Positions 33,484 to 45,785 of a stretch of DNA of 64,000 nucleotides are shown in pieces (the stretch's first letter is position 1; every line of letters starts with the position of its first letter). The notes under the pieces were generated by a model that was given only the letters and a program-made list of their open reading frames with translations, was not told the origin of the DNA and did no database searches. The DNA is from Ascaphus truei (lineage: Eukaryota > Chordata > Amphibia > Anura > Ascaphidae): contig CM071568.1 of assembly GCA_036426205.1 (NCBI GenBank), positions 50,687,291 through 50,751,290 on the forward strand, in the 5' to 3' direction. The translations under genes were made by a program, and so were the position numbers.

Positions 33484-34068
33484 TTAATGTTTCTGCATCT
33501 TGTCTGCTGGCTGCAAGGGCAGGTGCTTAAGAGGTTGGTTGTAGAAAGGGTGATATACAGTGGTCACTTGAGACGCTGTGTCCAGCAAAGCTGATGCATA
33601 TATGCCATCCACAAGAACGTGTATGATGGCAGCCGGTTCCACGCAACTATAAGCGTCTGATGGGGATGTTTCATCAGGGTTTGGTGCTGGTGTGCTCTCG
33701 GAGGACGTGGAGGGTGTTTCTGCCAACTGGACCTTGCAGATCATGGACTTAGGGTTGGATGTCCTAGTTTGTTTCTCTTTTTCCGGACAGTTCCAAGAGA
33801 AGTGACCCCTCTGGCCAAAGTGGTAGCAGATATTGTCGCTTGGGTTCACCTCGGTCCTGTAGCTAGGCGATAATCTCTTGGGCATTCTAGGCAGGGAGGC
33901 AGGTGCCTTAGGAGGAGGTTCATCATCGGCGCTTTCTGCCTCCTTGGCCTTTTCCTTGCGGGAGTCTTCCCTTCGAGACTCCTTTGAGGGAGTCACAGTT
34001 CTCTCTCCTCTGGATGAGTCACGGGTCTGAAACTGGAGGATGACCTCCTGATATTGGATTCGGTCCAT
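33484..34068 (-). pseudogene. gag C-terminus and aspartic protease relic of a Gypsy element
   Basis: In this 194-codon frame residues 81-94 carry a zinc-knuckle pattern, CYHFGQRGHFSWNC, in which the second metal-binding Cys is Phe (position 84). Residues 151-168 give LVDGIYASALLDTASQV, where DTAS stands at the place of the retroviral-type DTGS/DSGS active site. The N-terminal part is charged and low in complexity. In intact elements this region binds element RNA and cleaves the polyprotein. The upstream gag and downstream pol are missing; the frame ends at a stop just after the protease start. Confidence 0.75.
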
Positions 34069-34349
34069 GAGGTCCTCGTAGCAGGAGGATTCTCTATGGA
34101 GAGGTGGCAGCAGATGCAGGCCAGTTGAAGCTGGAGAGTTTCTCGCGTGGTTGCAGATGGCAATTATTTACGTAAGGTTATTTACGTAAGGTTATTTACG
34201 TAAGGGAGGGCCCCTCCCACTGCGACCATGTAGCGCGGAGGTGTCTGGAATTGTAAGGCTCAGTCGTGGACCTGTTGCTGGGAGGGCACGAACATGGTGT
34301 GTGATTTGATTCTTCTAATTTAACTGCTGATTCCGGCACCACAGGTCAG

Positions 34350-34368
34350 AATCTCAGCAGTGCCTCCA
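34350..34368 (-). other. Primer binding site
   Basis: TGGAGGCACTGCTGAGATT on the minus strand, two bases from the LTR end. It differs by one base from the site at 15871-15889. Confidence 0.65.
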
Positions 34369-34370
34369 AA

Positions 34371-35402
34371 TGTAGCCCTCTTTCCCCCGTGTCTAGGGTG
34401 ACTACATGTGGTGTGCTGTTACCTGTAGGCTCAAAGAAGGCCTGATCCTCCACTGCAGGAGCCTGGGGTGTATCTGGTTCAATATACCCAATAACATACA
34501 CCAGAATATGATATAATGATATTTACTAGGCACAGACTTAGAACACATATAATGTACAACAACACCATACAATACGTATTTAGGTAGAACCACACAGTAT
34601 TCCCACAGTACTTGTCCCAGTGTCGAGCCCACACTTGGCTCTCCGACCCCAAGTGTGTGACAGCGCTGCCCACAGTAGAATGTTAGATTTAGTGCACTTG
34701 TAGATATGGTATACCTGTCAGGTGCTCCAACACCTGGTAGCGCTAACAGAAGACAGGTGTCCATCTGGTCGCACGCCATCGCTGTCAGCGATGAGTCCGC
34801 CTTCATGTGGGGTGGTATCCAGCTGAAGGGTCCCACCTTAACAGTCTCTTTATGCGTTGGTGGTCTTGTCCCAGACCACAGGCCGCATCTGCAGCGCGGC
34901 ATCTTTGCTGTTTCCCTGACACTAATCAGATAATGGTGCAGTGTCCCTGTCTAATGGGCCTCTCCGTTTAGCAGCCACAAACTTGCAGGGGAGTTGGGGT
35001 GTAGCTGGGGTTTATAGGGGATCTCTGGTAGTGCAGTGGTCACCGACACCTTACACAACCAACCTCAGCTCCCTGCGTCCCAGCTTCAACTTGCGTTGCT
35101 GCAAGTGCACCAAATGTATCTTTTTACCAAGCAGGGGAATCCGAGAACCCTATTGGCTCTGTCGTGCCACGTGGTCTCCACCTCATGTACATTCTGGGGG
35201 CTGTAGTCCCATGCGGAGCCTATGCTGTGTGTAATGGCCGCCAGTGCTATCTCATGCACATACGCGCCACTGTAATGGCCGCCACATGTTTCCAGGTCCT
35301 GCGCATGCATGATCACGCACTGCGCAGGCACAGGAATAACAACATGGCGGCGCCCTGCTAATGGAGCTGCCAGGAGCCTCCGGGGACTCAGTCGCCTCTA
35401 CA
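34371..35402 (-). repeat. LTR of the truncated Gypsy-type element
   Basis: Plus-strand ends TGTAGCCCTC (34371) and CGCCTCTACA (35402). The opening block (ACCTGTAGGCTCA...GAGCCTGGGGT) matches the 15892 LTR, so the two families are related. The U3 side is GC-rich (35180-35400). Confidence 0.75.
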
Positions 35403-37111
35403 TAATCCCCCCCCCCCCCCCCCGCCTTGCTCCTGCAGTCTCCCGGACATGCTGCACTCTCCCCGGCCGCAGCGGAGGTAAGCAGAGCCCACGGGGAACC
35501 TGGCCACATATAAATAAATAAAGGTTAGGGCTTTCCTAGGCCAAAGTTCAGTTCCCCTGCATATTGGAGTCCATATAGACTTACACTCCTTGGTGTCCCA
35601 ATGTACAATACTGCATACACTAGCAGAGTTAGATTAGAAAATAATACTGTAACAAGTAAACACTATCATTAGATTGTAAGCTCTTTGGGACAGGGACTTG
35701 TGCTTACATAATTCAGTGCACAATGCTACATACGCTGGCAGCGCTGTACAGTATAAGGAAAAATAATATTATTAAACATGCTTTGTTTTGCTAAAGGTGC
35801 TTTATTTTTTTTAGCTTCCTTTAAGAGAAAATCCATGCTTCATGGACCACTGAACAATAAACACACCTTGTATTGTGCAAGAAAGTGATTCATACAATTA
35901 TTATATTATTATATATACTTACAGAAAAGTATTTTTGGCCTGAAAATGTATCAAGATACATTTAAACCATGGAGGAGGTCATTAGAAACTGTATATTTTT
36001 CGGCACAATAATATTAAGAACTGATACATTTGTAGGTGTTCGTCCCTTTTTGTGTAACCCCAATGTGTATTGAAATTATATTTTCCACAGTGTGGTAAAC
36101 TTAAAATGTTAACATTGAACAAAATTATTATTACTAGCATACCAGCAGTTAAATTAGGGAATGTTTTCCAAACCCTTGAAACATATTTGCATTCTTATGT
36201 GATTATCAGCATTTAAAGACAATGTAATTGAAGAGGTAGAAATATATGTATTGATTTATTAGTTTAATGTCACCTAAAAATGATTAATTTCCAAGTCACT
36301 ACATTGATTTTCTTGATGTTCATGTATAAATGCAAACATAGAATCATCCAGTATGTGGTTTGTAAACGTAAGTCTAATCTCCATGTTGCTTATGTTTTTA
36401 AACATAAATCTATTCTAGACAACCTTGTGTGAAATAGTGTTGATTTGATCAGTTCTGGTTATTATGAAGAAAGAACCCAATTGCCAATACCATAAACCAG
36501 TATGGTCCAAGTTTCATCATCAACCAACATACCAGGATTTCAGTGTCTCAAAATGTATCAAGATGCCCCCATGATAATTAGAACTAGGTTGATGGGTAAT
36601 TATTGTACATGTTCATTAGAGACATTTTGAAAGCCTGGCCCCTTGGTAGTTTTTGAGGACTAATCTTGGATTACCCTTCTGTATACATTTTGTGTGGGTA
36701 AATACAGAAAGCAACTGACATAAAATACATTGATACATTTGATAAAAAAGGCACAATGACAATAATTGTCATTTGCATTTGCACCAACTTATGTAGCAAA
36801 ATTGCATCAGTTTTTGTGCAATTTTCAGAACTTGAAAAAAGCCAGAACATGTCAAACAAATATGCTACATAAATGAATGGAATGTTATGCAAAAAATAAG
36901 CAAGATGCCTGTAGTAAAGGGTCCTTATGAAATAATCCACCTTAGGGCTGTTTGGCAGTATCCATAAGCAAGAGGGTAAGGACAGGACCCTTGTCTGTGT
37001 CACCCATATCACCCATATCTTATCTGTCACCCATATCTTTCCTTCCCAGCTCTGCTCGTTATTCTTACAGTATTGACTTGCCCGCTTCCTGGATGTACTG
37101 GAAATTGCAAT
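35403..37111. other. Unique AT-rich sequence with an L2 3'-end fragment
   Basis: A poly-C run (35406-35423) starts the stretch. At 35660-35775 the plus strand has TTAGATTGTAAGCTCTTTGG ... GGCAGCGCTGTACA, the typical L2-type 3' tail. The rest holds nothing that I can support. Confidence 0.55.
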
Positions 37112-37519
37112 TACAGTGTCGAGAAAAAGTTTGTGAACCCCAATAATAATTGCGTAAATTGCATAATTTTTTCATGATAACCTTCTTGAATCCAAACCAG
37201 TCTTTTCTTAAATATCCAGTAGGGTTTATATTAACTAATTCCATGTCTTTTGAAAACAGAATGATGTCTGAATTAGACAAAACAATGAGTAATTAAGAGT
37301 CAGGGAATGTGCAAAAGTAAGTGAAACTCTGGTTTTATTAGCTAAATTAAAGGGGATAATTAGAATCAGGTGTTTAACTAATTAGGTAGATCTTCAGGTG
37401 TGCGTTTGGGAGGCCCCACCCTATATAAAGATCAGAAATGTTATGCATTTGGTCTTCACCATACAGGTGTGTGGAAATACGTCATCCCACGATTAAAATA
37501 AATCTCTGAGTACCTCAAA

Positions 37520-39560
37520 AAAGCTGTTATTGATGCTCATCAGTCCAGAAAGGTTTACAAAACCATTTCTTTGGATTTTGGGCTCTACCAATCCACTGTC
37601 AGACAGATAGTCTACAAATGGAGAAAAGTTCAAGACCACAGTGTAAGGAATCGGGGAACACGTCCCCCGTAGCGTGCTCCCTCATTACCTTCCACTGCAC
37701 AGCCTCTTGCTGCAAGGACTCTCGGGGCACGTCCCCCACGTGCATCCTCTTTGCCCCCTGTTGTGCAACCTCCTGTGCACCTTAGGCCAGGTCCCTGCTG
37801 GCTACTTCAGCGCCCGCTGTGGCAGATGCTGCAGGGACAAGAGCCCTCCCCTCAATGGGGGCAGGCCCGCTGCGAGAGGGGGCCACCGCGTGCCGAGTTT
37901 TTCAGGAACACCTGGAAATGGAGATCGCCATGAGCGATAGAGCGCTAGGCCACGCTCCCCTGCGGTTCAGCCAATGAGGGCGAACCTGCCATGTGACATC
38001 ATGGCCACGCCCCTGTCACCCCCTGTCTTTCCCTCTGCAGCTCCCTGCAGACCGGGGAATTAAGCTGGGGGCGCGCGTGCAGCGGAGGCACTGGGGCCAC
38101 AGCCTTACAGAGCACGCACGCCCACGGAGGACTTTCAAGAATTCCACAGAGCTTTGCTCCGCTCCTTAGCTGTGCGTCAACTCTAATCACCCTCACCTGT
38201 CTCCTGCACCGTTCACAACCTATCCCTGCCTCCGTTGTGCGCACACCTCTGCTCCTCCCCTCTGTACCATTGGCTCCCTTCTGCTATTTATGATCAGCTA
38301 GTGCATTCACACTTTGGCTGAGCATAGTTATAGGTGACCTTGTGTTCCCACTTCCCTGTGCCTGCCTCTTTCCTGTCTTTGTGTTTAACCTCTTAGTGCT
38401 TGCCTCCCTGTGTACCAACCCGGCTAGACTTTGGACCATTCTTTAGATTACTGACCCCGGCTTGCCTCTGACCTTCCGCTTTTCTCCATCCCTGACCACG
38501 GCTAATGGACTCTCATCTACTCTTCTGGCTCCAACCCTAGATCACGGCACTCCGGACTCTGACTATCCACCTGGCACCTACCTACGACTTTGGCAAGTAC
38601 TACGACTAACCCACTCTCTCCAATCCAGACCCGGCTATCTTGACTATCCACCCTCCAGGCATGCTTCCGCTGCTGTGGGTGCGCAGTTTCATACTTTCCC
38701 ACCTCAGTACCAGGGTCCCACCTTGTTCGTGGTGAGCGCAAGTGTTACACACAGTCACTCTACCCAGGAACAGTCGTCCTCCCAAAATCTCTCAGAGAAC
38801 AAACTGGTAAATCATCCAGGAAGTCACAAAGAACACCAGAGTAACATCCAAAGATCTGCAGATCACTATCACCTTGGCTAATGTGAGTGTTCATAACTCG
38901 ACTATCAGAAAAACACTGAATAAGAATGGTATTCATGGAATTATAGCCAGGAGGAAGCCACTGCTCTCTAAAAAAAAAACATTGCTGCCCGTCTGAAGTT
39001 CGCCAAAGAGCACATAGGTGATCCACAAGACTTCTGCAAAAATGTTCTCTGGACAGATGAGTCAAAAGTAGAACTTTTTGGCCTCAATAAGAAATGTTAG
39101 GTTTGGCAAAAATCAAAACTGTGTTCGAACAGAAGAACCTCATCCAACCGTCAAGTATGGTGGTGGGAATGTGATTGGTTTAGGGCTGCTTTGGTGCCTC
39201 AGGACCTTGACGGCTTGCCATCATTGACACAACCATGAATTATACATTGTATCAGAAGATTGTAGTGGAGAATGTCAGGCCATCCGTCCGTGAGCTGAAG
39301 CTGAACTGAAAGTGAATCATGCAGCAAAACAATGATGCTTAACATACAAGCAAATCAACAAAATAATGGCTACAGAGGAAGAAATTCTGTGTTTTAGAAT
39401 GACCCAGTCAAATTTCGGACCTAAACCCCATCAAACAATTGTGTCAGGACCTAAAGAGAACTGTCCATGCAAGGAAGCCCTCAAATGTTACTGAGCTGAA
39501 GCAGTTCTCTAAGGGGAAATGGGCCAAAATTCCTCAAACTGACCAGCTATTACAGAAAAT
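37520..39560 (+). pseudogene. Tc1-like transposase relic
   Basis: The N-terminal DNA-binding part is visible around 37540-37640 (DAHQSRKVYKTISLDFG). After the LTR come KISQRTN-type and ITLANVSVHNSTIRKTLN (about 38868-38925), then LWTDESKVELFGLN (about 39050), which contains the first catalytic Asp of the DDE triad. An in-frame TAG follows at about 39097, with several frameshifts downstream. In active elements the enzyme excises and reinserts the transposon at TA sites. Confidence 0.85.
37642..38749 (+). mobile_element. Solo LTR inside the Tc1 copy, 5-bp target duplication
   Basis: The ends TGTAAGGAATCGGGG and AGTGTTACA are flanked by CACAG at 37637-37641 and 38750-38754. Reversed, its end (TACTGAGGTGGGAAAG) matches the start of the 56728 LTR, so it belongs to that family in the opposite orientation. 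It postdates the Tc1 insertion. Confidence 0.9.
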
Positions 39561-39825
39561 GCTTATGTGAAGTTATTGCTGCTCGAGGGGTACTGTATCT
39601 AAAGGTTCACATACTTTTTCACACATGGATATTGAATGTTTAATCAGTAGATAAATAAATACACAGTAGATAAATAAATGTTGAAAAAGTATCATGTTTT
39701 TATGTAATTTCATTGATCAGGTTATCTGTATCTATTATTAGGACTTAGATTAAGATCTAATAATATTTTAGGTTTGAAATATGTGAAGATCCTAAGTGGT
39801 CCACAAACTATTTCTCGACACTGTA

Positions 39826-40897
39826 GTTGGAAAGAAAAGTAAGGAATGACTTACCAAAATTTATTTTCCTCCTGGTTCTCTAAGGGCTCCTACTTCTACC
39901 ATAGCCAACCCCATTCTGGGTCCTCCACCAACTCATCCAGGTAAGCACTACAGAATGCAAATTCAGGAGACTTCAGGTTGAATGCCTGTAGATTGCTACA
40001 CTATACTGCATGTTGGCATACTATATACTGTAGGTGATAATTTACTAAGCAGTGATGCTAGGTATTGTACACCCTGATCCAGTGTTAACTGCTATGTAAG
40101 TCAATTGCAGTTAATGCCAGATCAGGGTGCAGACTGGCCTGTCTACCAGGAAGCTTTCCCTCGTAGACAGAGGACGCTGAAGTTCATGCTCTTCTTTCCC
40201 TCCTGCGGGAAGAAGCAACAGGGTTCCCCATATCTATGCTGCCATGGGAACGTCAGTGTGTACTTTGTGCGTACCATTATATCTCAACACGATTTATGCT
40301 AGTCTATGTTTAGTTGGAATGTTAAAATGGTTGAAGAAATTAGTATAATGGTAATCTCGTATCTTCATTTTAGATTCATATCCATGCCATGAATAAATCC
40401 TGCATGAAATAGGTATAATCACTGGGCAAAGAATGAAGGGACTTTGTAATATTGAGTGCACTTGCTTTTCTCATGTACAAACCTACAGTTTTCTCTTTCT
40501 TCCTTTTTAAGATGTACAAGAAGGTATGTAGGAAGTGCCAACATTGGATATTACATGTCTGTAAAATGAATCGTTTGAAATAAAGTTCTCAATTTATTAA
40601 GCCATTTGGAGGCAGGGAAAATTCACAAAGCTCCGATAAAGGGTATCAGAGCTTGAATTAATTAATTAATGCTGATTGAGCTATGATGCCTGATATCACA
40701 GTTTCACAAATCTCCCCTCAGGGACAGAGTTCCCAAATAGTGTTGAAATCAGTTTAAAACGAACAGAGATTTTGATTTAGCCCAGTTTTTATGCAGCAAT
40801 ATCACCAGATTCAACAGGTCTAGTAAACAACCTGTACAATTATCTGACTCATTAACATGGTTATTCAGTGAAATTTCATTGCAATGTCCATCCCATT
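39826..40897. other. No gene recognised
   Basis: AT-rich, with one 22-bp-armed hairpin (listed separately). Confidence 0.4.
40071..40128. repeat. Short hairpin repeat
   Basis: ACCCTGATCCAGTGTTAACTGC (first 20 bases from 40071) faces GCAGTTAATGCCAGATCAGG (40107-), 22-bp arms with a few mismatches and a 14-base loop. Possibly a MITE remnant. Confidence 0.6.
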
Positions 40898-42360
40898 TAC
40901 TTATTTAAAAAATATTTTACCAGGAAAAATGTACATTGGGACTTATCTCCTGTTTTCAAATATGTCCTCGGCACAAACTAAAGTTGATAAGATAACAATT
41001 TACAGTTACAAACAGGTTTAAATGGGAAACAGTTGAAGTCTTGAAGGAACATAGAAAGGAAGCAGATTTGAAGGACTCGTGTAAATTGTTCCAGAAGCGA
41101 GGTGATCGGTAAGAGAAGGACTGGATTCTTTATTGTACTGTAACACGGTTCCCCACCCCTCCCCCCCCCCTCCCACAATCTCACATAGAGACCAGTGCTG
41201 GGGAGATAGGCGTATTACCCGGTATGTGGTGCTATACCTGTAGGCTGCAGGAGTACTGAGTCGTCTGCTAGTTGGTAAAGAGACAGAAACATGACAGGCT
41301 TGGACAGATCTCTGGGTTCTTCTTGTGGTTGGTGTCAGCGCCTCCAGCTGTGATGGAACCCACGGTGTGTGGGTGTCAGTCTCCATCACTGCACTCCTTA
41401 CCCCTCCTGCCCAGGAACTGACACCAGGCAGAGGTATATTTGAACTGGATTTAGTGCATAGCTGCAGCAGCTCTTCATAGCAGCATATCATGTTCTCCAA
41501 AAGTCCCAGGAACTATGGATGGTGCATGCCCGGTAATAGGGGCTCAATCTTGGTGGTCTCTAGGCCAGCCAGCCTAGAATGAGCATGCTTTCCCCGCAAT
41601 GGGGAAGACTGACAGCGCCGTCCTCACTCCTTGAAGAGCAGAGGAAAAAGTCTCCTAACTTTTAGCTACTCCCCTAGAAAACTCTGGAAGGGGCAGGCTC
41701 ATGGACTGTACCCACCTACAAGGGGCTATACACAGGCCATGAGTCACCACAGACCTTCCTTCACTTTCAAGGGAAGCAGAAGGGGGGTCACTGGCCCATA
41801 GATGAACCTGCTAATGCCTGGAACATAACAGGACTTACATAGCAGATACACTATGTGGGGAGAAACAGGTACTATGTAACATACCATGTTATAGTACCTT
41901 GAAACTATAAGCAGTTTTCTGGAGGCGGATCTAAGGCAATACGTTTTGTGTCCAGTGGGGGTGAGATAATTGGATAATGTGTCCAGAATGTTTTTGACGG
42001 TAAGACAGGAAAGATGTACATTGTCTCTGGGCTCAAGAGAGAGCCATCCTAGTTAAGTTAACATACCACAATGGTGTAAATTAAAATTACATACAGTAGT
42101 AAGAAATAACGGCATATTGAGTTGTAAATAATGTCAAGTTTGCTGAGTTGAATTTGCAGGGCTTTACATACACTATATACCCATAATCGATAATTGGCAT
42201 TAACACGTGCTGTATAATGTGCTTTCTGACCAATGGGCTTAGGCAGAATTTATTTATATAAAGTACACCCAGTTTGAGATAGATTTGGGATGTCAGTTTT
42301 TCAATGTGCAAATTAAATGTTAAATTTGAGTCAAACAAATAACTGAGGCAAGATTAGTAT
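40898..42360 (-). mobile_element. Family D LINE (CR1 group), minus strand, split by a solo LTR
   Basis: The 3' end at 40898 carries ATTTTACCAGGAAAAATGTA-like sequence, related to the 27286 and 55685 ends. Upstream on the minus strand 42338-42150 encodes FDSNLTFNLHIEKL ... IIQHVLMPIIDYGYIVY, the segment after the reverse transcriptase in CR1/Rex1 proteins. The LTR at 41139-41893 separates the two parts. Confidence 0.8.
41139..41893 (-). mobile_element. Solo LTR, 4-bp target duplication GTAC
   Basis: The ends TGTAACACGG (41139) and CATGTTATA (41893) are flanked by GTAC at 41135-41138 and 41894-41897. The TATA terminus, instead of TACA, repeats the change seen at 13430. Early sequence (CTATACCTGTAGGCT) relates it to the 15892 and 34371 LTRs. 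Confidence 0.85.
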
Positions 42361-43330
42361 TAGAGCAGTTTCTAATAAGTATCTATCTCATCAGAAGCTT
42401 ACTAAATGTAGCCCAAAACACCAAAGTTACTATTTTGTCAGTGTTTAAAAACAGTTTGTTTTGGGTGATCCAATTTTAAACCTTTGAAAAATCAGATTGC
42501 AGCTATATGTATTTGGACATACAACTGATACTGTAAACTTCATAATTTCTACAACATGGTACTGAATCATAGAGTATAATAAGAAATATAATTAATGTCT
42601 TTAAGATTTAAAGCTTCAGCTGACTGCAAGGTCTGAAAGATCAGTCTTCTGGAGGTCAATGACACTTAGTTATCCAATTTACAGTTAACCTAGTTCAAGC
42701 ATACTTATGATCACCACAAAGGCTAATTATGAATTTTCACACATGAAGGCATATTGTAGTTCTAATCGACCAGTAATTGCCATTAACTTGAATAGTAGTT
42801 TTTTGTCTGATCCTAATGTGATCAGCTGCTTCAGGAGTTTATTAAATCAGCCCCTCGGTGGTTTACCCACGTCCCTAAATAAAGTGTTTTTCTTGAGAGG
42901 GGTGTGCAAAAATCCCAATGTTCCCACTACAATACCCTGTTCTTTGTAACAGAGAGTCCCTCTGACCACCAATAATATCCAAACCCCTCTCACACAATTT
43001 GTGGGGATGGGACTATTCTCTCAGATTTACTGTCATTTGACATAGAACATTAAATCTGCAGAGGCTTAATGAAACCAAAGCACAACTTTGATGGTGTTTA
43101 AAAATGTGTTCAGGGTCACGTCAAGCCCTATCCTAGAGAATGTTTTCAAACTTCTACATGGCACCCAGTGCTTTAGTTACTACCCTGGATTAGTGGTCAT
43201 ATTAAAGGACATTACATTCATGGTATTCTGACTCCATACTTGCCAATTTTCTGGGAATGTTTGGAGATATCATACAGATTTGACTCTAAGAGAGTCAAAA
43301 AGAAACCCCACAGAGTTGTACTCAATGCCA
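42361..43330. other. No gene recognised
   Basis: AT-rich sequence without supported features. Confidence 0.4.
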
Positions 43331-43893
43331 ATGTAGATATTGATTTGTGGCAGAGGGGAACGAATCAATGAATACCTCCTTCTGGTCATAACAGGGCCTG
43401 TATCTCAGGAAGCAGGGGTCCCCAGACCTCAAATCAATGTGGTTCTGCTCCAGAAGACCCCCTGCTCACGTACACTAGTATTACATTTTTTATTAAAACA
43501 GCTTCATTACCTTAGCGGCTAGCCACTAAGGCAATGAAGGTGTTAACCACCAGTGCCAGTTTATTGTGGGTAGTGGGGGTGGGTGAAGGTGGTATTTAGC
43601 CCTTGGCGGGTGTTTTGCCCTTGTGGGGGGTTTGCGGGTGAAGTTAACCCTTTCATTACCTTAGCGGTTTATACCGCTAAGGTAATGAAGGTGTTAACCC
43701 CCCCTGCTGCCTAAACAGTCCTGGTAGGCCCCTTCACCCAATCCCTCTACCCACAATAAACACAAATACACACAACAGCCCTACTACCCACCTCCTCTAC
43801 CCCCAACACATTAAGTACAGTAATGGGCAAAATAACTATTATCCAGATATGGATAATAGGTAATTTGCCCATTCAAAATCAAACATTAGCGAG

Positions 43894-45318
43894 CCAGCAT
43901 AAATAAAGTAAATAAAACTTTCTACTTACCCCTGCCATCATGAAGGGTATCCTCATCAGCATACTGCAGGTTCATGTCCTCCGTGGGCAGCAGAGTACAT
44001 GAAAAATACAATCATATGGCCCCTAACCCCTTAATCACCTTAGCGATTAATAACCACTATAGTAATTTAGGAGTTAACCCACCCTCCGCCGCTACCCACC
44101 TTGGAGGCCTAACCACCCATCCAAGGGCCACTACATACTATCATACCCATATAATATGGGCATGATAAGCCACTATAGCAGTCAATGGTAAACCTATTAA
44201 AACAATCAAGCACAACAATACACAACAATTAAAGAAATAACAAGCACCTAAACACCACAACAATAATAGAACTAAAAAGCCTCAACTACACATCAATAAA
44301 ATTATTCTAACACCAAAATCGCTAAAGAATAAAAATGATATTATACCAAAATAATAGAATACAATTAAAGAAACACTAACCAACAAAACAAATCAAGAAA
44401 TAAAACCGATAGCCAATCCACAAATGTACTAAAAGCAAGCCTTCCAAATTCCATTTTTTTTATCAAACAATAAACAAAAATAGAAAAAAATACCAATCAA
44501 TATAAAACAAGCATTACCAAAAAATGCATTGCCTGTCACTGTATTTATCTGTAACTTAAAGGGGCACAGATTAATACATTGGCAGTCAATGGGCCATGAA
44601 AAACACCAGCATAAATAAAGTAAATAAAACTTTCTACTTACCCCTGCCATCATAAAGGGTATCCTCATCAGCATACTGCAGGTTCATGTCCTCCGTGGGC
44701 AGAAGAGAGTACATGAAAACTACAATCTATGGCCCCTAACCCCCTAATCCCACTTAGCGATTAATAACCACTATAGTAATTTAGGAGTTAACCCACCCTC
44801 CGCCGCTACCCACCTTGGAGGCCTAAACCACCCATCCAAGGGCCATACATACTATAATACCCATATAATATGGGCATGATAAGCCACTATAGCAGTCAAT
44901 GGTAAACCTATTAAAAACAATCAAGCACAACAATACACAACAATTAAAGAAATAACAAGCACCTAAAACACCAAAACATAATAGAACTAAAAAGCCTCAA
45001 CTACACATCAATAAAATTATTCTAACACACAAAAGCTAAAGAATAAAAATGATTTATACCAAAATAATAGAATACAATTAAAGAAACACTAACCAACAAA
45101 ACAAATCAAGAAATAAAACCGATAGCCAATCACAAATGTACAAAGCAAGCCTTCCAAATTCCATTTTTTTATCAAACAATAAACAAAAATAGAAAAAATA
45201 CCAATCAAATAAAACAAGCATTACCAAAAAATGCATTGCCTGTCACTGTATTTATCTGTAACTTAAAGGGGCACAGATTAATACATTGGCAGTCAATGGG
45301 CCATGAAAAACATCAAAA
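43894..45318. repeat. Tandem duplication, two units of about 712 bp
   Basis: CCAGCATAAATAAAGTAAAT opens units at 43894 and 44606. Both run to GGGCCATGAAAAACA with only scattered substitutions and 1-bp indels, so the duplication is young. Each unit contains the exon-like block (43930-43978, 44642-44690) followed on the minus strand by GTAAGT. Confidence 0.9.
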
Positions 45319-45785
45319 TAAATAAATACAATCAAAAAACCTGAAAAAACAAATTTACATACATTCAATATTTATCTTACCTTTAGAAGTCTTCACCCTC
45401 CAGATCCCAGCGTATCAGGAAGCTCTCGACCCGCGACATCATCACCTGCAATCCGTCTCCATCCTCCTTGAATATCTGCATCAGGTAAAAAAAAAAATCT
45501 TCTTTTTTTGACCTTCTTTCACCTTCTTCTATCTTCATCTGCCATTGTTTTCTTCTTTTCATTAATCTTTTTTCTTCTTTCTCTCAATCCAAAGTACCCC
45601 ACATTAAATCCACAAAGGATGTTGTCTCGACATCTTCTTGAGCTAAAATGAGACACAACAGGCCTTATATAGGGCCTGTGACGTGACATTTCAGGGTCAG
45701 ATGGCACAGCTTCAATCCAATTGGACGCTGTATCATGAGGCCGCCTCTTTTTTTTTAAGGATTTGATGTAATCTCCAAGAGCGGT

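Larger units (their letters stand above)
33388..35402 (-). mobile_element. Gypsy-type element, truncated: 5' LTR, primer site, gag-protease
   Basis: In minus orientation: LTR (35402-34371), a primer site like that of the 11713 element (34350-34368), a leader with three copies of TTATTTACGTAAGG (34166-34206), then a gag C-terminus with protease (34068-33484). Reverse transcriptase and integrase are absent, and the copy is cut off near 33400. The exact lower boundary is uncertain. Confidence 0.75.
37112..39825 (+). mobile_element. Tc1-like DNA transposon, inactivated and split by an LTR
   Basis: The inverted ends are CAGTGTCGAGAAAAAGTTTG (37114-37133) and, at the right, the complement of CAGTGTCGAGAAATAGTTTG, ending 39823; both are bordered by TA. 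Without the inserted LTR the element is about 1.6 kb, normal for Tc1. The transposase is heavily mutated. Confidence 0.93.

Noticed and set aside
38462..38881. 139-codon plus-strand frame
   Set aside because: It crosses the LTR/Tc1 junction.
43894..45318. CRISPR-like or satellite array
   Set aside because: Only two long units, no short repeat-spacer pattern; eukaryotic context.
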